From: an uncultured Kiloniellales bacterium | Lineage (GTDB): Bacteria > Pseudomonadota > Alphaproteobacteria > Kiloniellales > JAKSDN01 | Length of the DNA: 8,619 nt | NCBI GenBank assembly: GCA_937974415.1 | Contig: CALJXB010000306.1 | Location: forward strand, 1 to 8,619 | Direction: 5' to 3' | Part shown: in pieces, positions 6,500 through 8,619 of the stretch | Position numbering within the stretch: position 1 is the first letter of the stretch | How the letters are laid out: the number at the start of each line of letters is the position of its first letter | Translations under genes and position numbers: made by a program | The notes under the pieces: generated by a model | The model's input: only the letters and a program-made list of their open reading frames with translations | The model's database searches: none | Told to the model about the DNA's origin: nothing

Positions 6500-8449
6500 G
6501 TGACCGTTCGGGCTGTTGCCGGGCTAGATCTCTGGGTCCAGGAGCTCGATGACGTCATTCAAGACGCTCGCCGTGAGCTGCTGGCACGGCAGCGCGACGA
6601 CGGCCACTGGATATTCGAGTTCGAGGCCGACGCCACCATCACGGGCGATTATGTGATGCTGCACCACTTCCTCGGCGAAGTGGATGATCCAGGCTACCAG
6701 GAAACTGAAGCTAAGATCGGCCGCTACCTCCGCGCCCGGCAGAACGAGGACGGAGCTTGGCCGCTCTACCACGACGGCGACATGGACATCAGCGCCACCG
6801 TCAAGGCTTACTTCGCCCTGAAGCTGATCGGCGACGACCCGGATGCGCCCCACATGAAGAGAGCCCGCGCCGCGGTTCTCGCGCGCGGCGGCGCGGCCAA
6901 TGCGAACGTCTTCACCCGGATCAACTTGGCCTTGTTCGGCCTGGTCCCCTGGCGGGCGGTGCCGAACATGCCGGTGGAGATTATGCTGCTGCCCCGGCCG
7001 TCGCCCTTCCACCTGGAAAAGATCTCCTACTGGTCCCGTACCGTCATCGTCCCGCTGTTGATCCTCTACACCCTGAAACCCACGGCGCAAAACCCACGGG
7101 GCGTGCGTTTGGACGAGCTCTTCCTCGATCATCCGGACGAGGAACGCTATCCGCTGAACGCCACCGGCACGACACTCGGCAGTTTCTTCGTCGGCGTCGA
7201 CCGGGTGCTGGGCGCCATCGCGCCGCACTTCCCGAAGGGCGCCCGGCAATACGCCATTACCCGGGCCATCGACTTCATCGTGGCGCGCCTCAATGGCGAG
7301 GAGGGACTGGGCGGCATCTACCCGCCCATGGCCTATTCCGTGATGGCCTTCGAGGCGCTGGGCTATCCGCGCAATCACCCCCATGTCAGCGTTGCCCGCA
7401 CGGCCATCGACCGCCTACTGATCCGCCGCGAGGAGGAGGCCTACTGCCAGCCTTGTGTCTCGCCGGTTTGGGATACCTGTCTGGCGATGCACGCCTTGCT
7501 GGAAGCGGGCGAGGATCCGGCGGGCCCCGCTTTCGAGAAGGCGACGGACTGGATCCTGGAACGCGAGATCACCGACGTGGTGGGCGACTGGAGCTGGAAA
7601 CGGCCGGGATTGAATCCCGGTGGTTGGGCTTTCCAGTATTGGAATGACTACTACCCCGATGTGGACGACACGGCGGTCGTCGTTCTGGCGCTTGACCGTG
7701 CCAACGAAGAACGCACCCGGCCGGCCATCCACCGCGCGACGGACTGGGTCGTCGGCATGCAGAGCAGCAACGGCGGCTGGGGCGCCTTCGATGCCGAAAA
7801 CCAGTACAACTATTTGAACAACATCCCCTTTGCCGACCACGGCGCGTTGCTGGACCCGCCGACGGTGGACGTATCCGCGCGCTGTCTTTCGATGCTGGCG
7901 CAGCTCGGATACGGCCGGGACCACCGGGCGGTTCGCCGCGCTATCTCCTTCCTCGAGCGCGAACAGGAGCCTGACGGCTCCTGGTACGGCCGCTGGGGCG
8001 TCAACTACGTCTACGGCACTTGGTCGGCCCTTTCGGCGCTCAACGCGATCGGGGCCGACCACGGGTCCTTGATGGTGCGCCGAGCGGTCAACTGGCTCAA
8101 GTCGCGCCAGCGTCCCGACGGCGGTTGGGGCGAGGACTGCGCCACCTACTGGCAGGACCGCCGGGACGAGGTCAAGGCCAGCACGCCATCGCAGACCGCC
8201 TGGGCGCTGCTCGGGCTGATGGCCGTCGGCGAGGTGAACAGCGAGGCCGTTCGCCGGGGCGTCGCCTATCTGCTCGCTCATCCCCGCGACGGCTGCAAAT
8301 GGCACGAAGACCTTTACACGGGGATCGGATTTCCGCGGGTCTTCTATCTGCGTTACGACGGCTACAGCGCCTACTTCCCGCTCTGGGCCCTGGGCCGCTA
8401 CCGGAACCTGATCGCCGCCAAAGGCGGCCAGGTCAGCCACGGCATGTGA
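6500..8449 (+). CDS. shc: Squalene-hopene cyclase HpnF
   Basis: Class II triterpene cyclase, 649 residues, full length for the family. It protonates and polycyclises squalene to hopene/hopanol and is a monotopic inner-membrane protein. The proton-donating DXDD motif is intact: Asp387-Val-Asp389-Asp390-Thr in YYPDVDDTAVVVLAL. QW-type repeats are visible at 31-37, 81-87, 421-427 (QSSNGGW), 489-495 (QEPDGSW) and 537-543 (QRPDGGW), with the conserved GRWGVNYVYGTW (497-508) and STPSQTAWALLGL (561-573). The last repeat is degenerate (RDGCKW, 596-601) and is followed by YTGIGFPRVFYLRY (606-619), where many relatives have TGTGFP. The GTG start at 6500 has AGGGAG at 6486-6491, eight bases upstream, and agrees with the usual N-terminal length. 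The TGA overlaps the hpnG start. Squalene would come from HpnCDE just upstream; hopene is the precursor of all later hopanoids. Confidence 0.98.
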   Translation: MTVRAVAGLDLWVQELDDVIQDARRELLARQRDDGHWIFEFEADATITGDYVMLHHFLGEVDDPGYQETEAKIGRYLRARQNEDGAWPLYHDGDMDISATVKAYFALKLIGDDPDAPHMKRARAAVLARGGAANANVFTRINLALFGLVPWRAVPNMPVEIMLLPRPSPFHLEKISYWSRTVIVPLLILYTLKPTAQNPRGVRLDELFLDHPDEERYPLNATGTTLGSFFVGVDRVLGAIAPHFPKGARQYAITRAIDFIVARLNGEEGLGGIYPPMAYSVMAFEALGYPRNHPHVSVARTAIDRLLIRREEEAYCQPCVSPVWDTCLAMHALLEAGEDPAGPAFEKATDWILEREITDVVGDWSWKRPGLNPGGWAFQYWNDYYPDVDDTAVVVLALDRANEERTRPAIHRATDWVVGMQSSNGGWGAFDAENQYNYLNNIPFADHGALLDPPTVDVSARCLSMLAQLGYGRDHRAVRRAISFLEREQEPDGSWYGRWGVNYVYGTWSALSALNAIGADHGSLMVRRAVNWLKSRQRPDGGWGEDCATYWQDRRDEVKASTPSQTAWALLGLMAVGEVNSEAVRRGVAYLLAHPRDGCKWHEDLYTGIGFPRVFYLRYDGYSAYFPLWALGRYRNLIAAKGGQVSHGM

Positions 8450-8619
8450 GACCTCCCGGCGCCCCGGGTTTCGTCGTCGGCCTTGCCGTCGAGGCTGAGC
8501 TGCTAGCCCAGCACGCGCCCCACGCCGGGGCCCGAATCGCCTGCGCGGCGGCTTGCGCGGAGCGGGCATGGGCCGGCGCCCGGCGGCTCCTCTCAGAGGG
8601 CGCGGGCGCGCTCGTCAGC
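8446..8619 (+). CDS. hpnG: Hopanoid-associated phosphorylase HpnG (5' part, runs off the right edge)
   Basis: Only the first 58 codons are present and the frame is still open at the edge. GTG 8446 overlaps the shc stop in a GTGA, the usual coupled arrangement. The peptide GFVVGLAVEAELLAQHA, then ARIACAAACAERAWAGARRL and LLSEGAGALVS, matches the start of the nucleoside-phosphorylase fold: a first beta strand, an EAE turn, and the alanine-rich helix before the strand that normally leads to a SFGIAGGL-type loop (beyond the window). By family, HpnG removes adenine from adenosylhopane to give phosphoribohopane. Assignment rests on position after shc plus this short N terminus. The phosphate- and base-binding residues cannot be checked here. 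Confidence 0.8.
   Translation, partial: MRPPGAPGFVVGLAVEAELLAQHAPHAGARIACAAACAERAWAGARRLLSEGAGALVS

Noticed and set aside
7415..8569. 384-codon minus-strand frame antisense to shc and hpnG
   Set aside because: Low-complexity Arg/Ala/Val-rich translation with no motif; the opposite strand has the DXDD and QW motifs of the cyclase.

Overview
The window carries a hopanoid (bacterial triterpenoid) biosynthesis cluster from a high-GC bacterium. G+C is about two thirds by eye, third codon positions are strongly G/C, and junctions are tight ATGA/GTGA overlaps. The gene order hpnB-hpnC-hpnD-hpnE-hpnF(shc)-hpnG and the proteobacterial style of the cyclase suggest an alphaproteobacterium. This taxonomic call is inference.

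Left flank (1-1922): the 3' end of an unrecognised plus-strand reading frame (2-109) faces dusA on the minus strand (tRNA-dihydrouridine synthase A, 133-1179). Divergent from dusA is a small HD-domain phosphohydrolase of the YfbR type (1311-1922). A short, relatively AT-rich gap (1923-2006) follows, with a plausible sigma-70-like promoter and two short direct repeats.

Hopanoid cluster (2007-8619, plus strand): hpnB (membrane-anchored family 2 glycosyltransferase, role unproven), hpnC and hpnD (two squalene/phytoene-synthase-fold enzymes), hpnE (FAD-dependent oxidoreductase), hpnF/shc (squalene-hopene cyclase), and the first 58 codons of hpnG (hopanoid-associated phosphorylase) running off the right edge. 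By established biochemistry of these families, HpnD condenses two farnesyl diphosphates to presqualene diphosphate, HpnC converts that to hydroxysqualene, HpnE reduces it to squalene, and HpnF cyclises squalene to hopene/hopanol. HpnG acts later, during side-chain maturation. hpnC-D-E are translationally coupled or nearly so (4-base overlap, then a 3-base gap), and hpnF-G overlap by 4 bases. The one large internal gap (6365-6499) lies before the cyclase gene. It holds two inverted repeats, a possible promoter and a nine-codon reading frame ending in the shc start codon, so it is the best candidate for a separate control point.

I found no mobile element, CRISPR array, tRNA, rRNA or evidence of a wholly new system. 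The long antisense reading frames are GC-driven shadows. The points most worth checking are the pre-shc control region, residue changes in the cyclase, and the repeat-bearing region ahead of hpnB.
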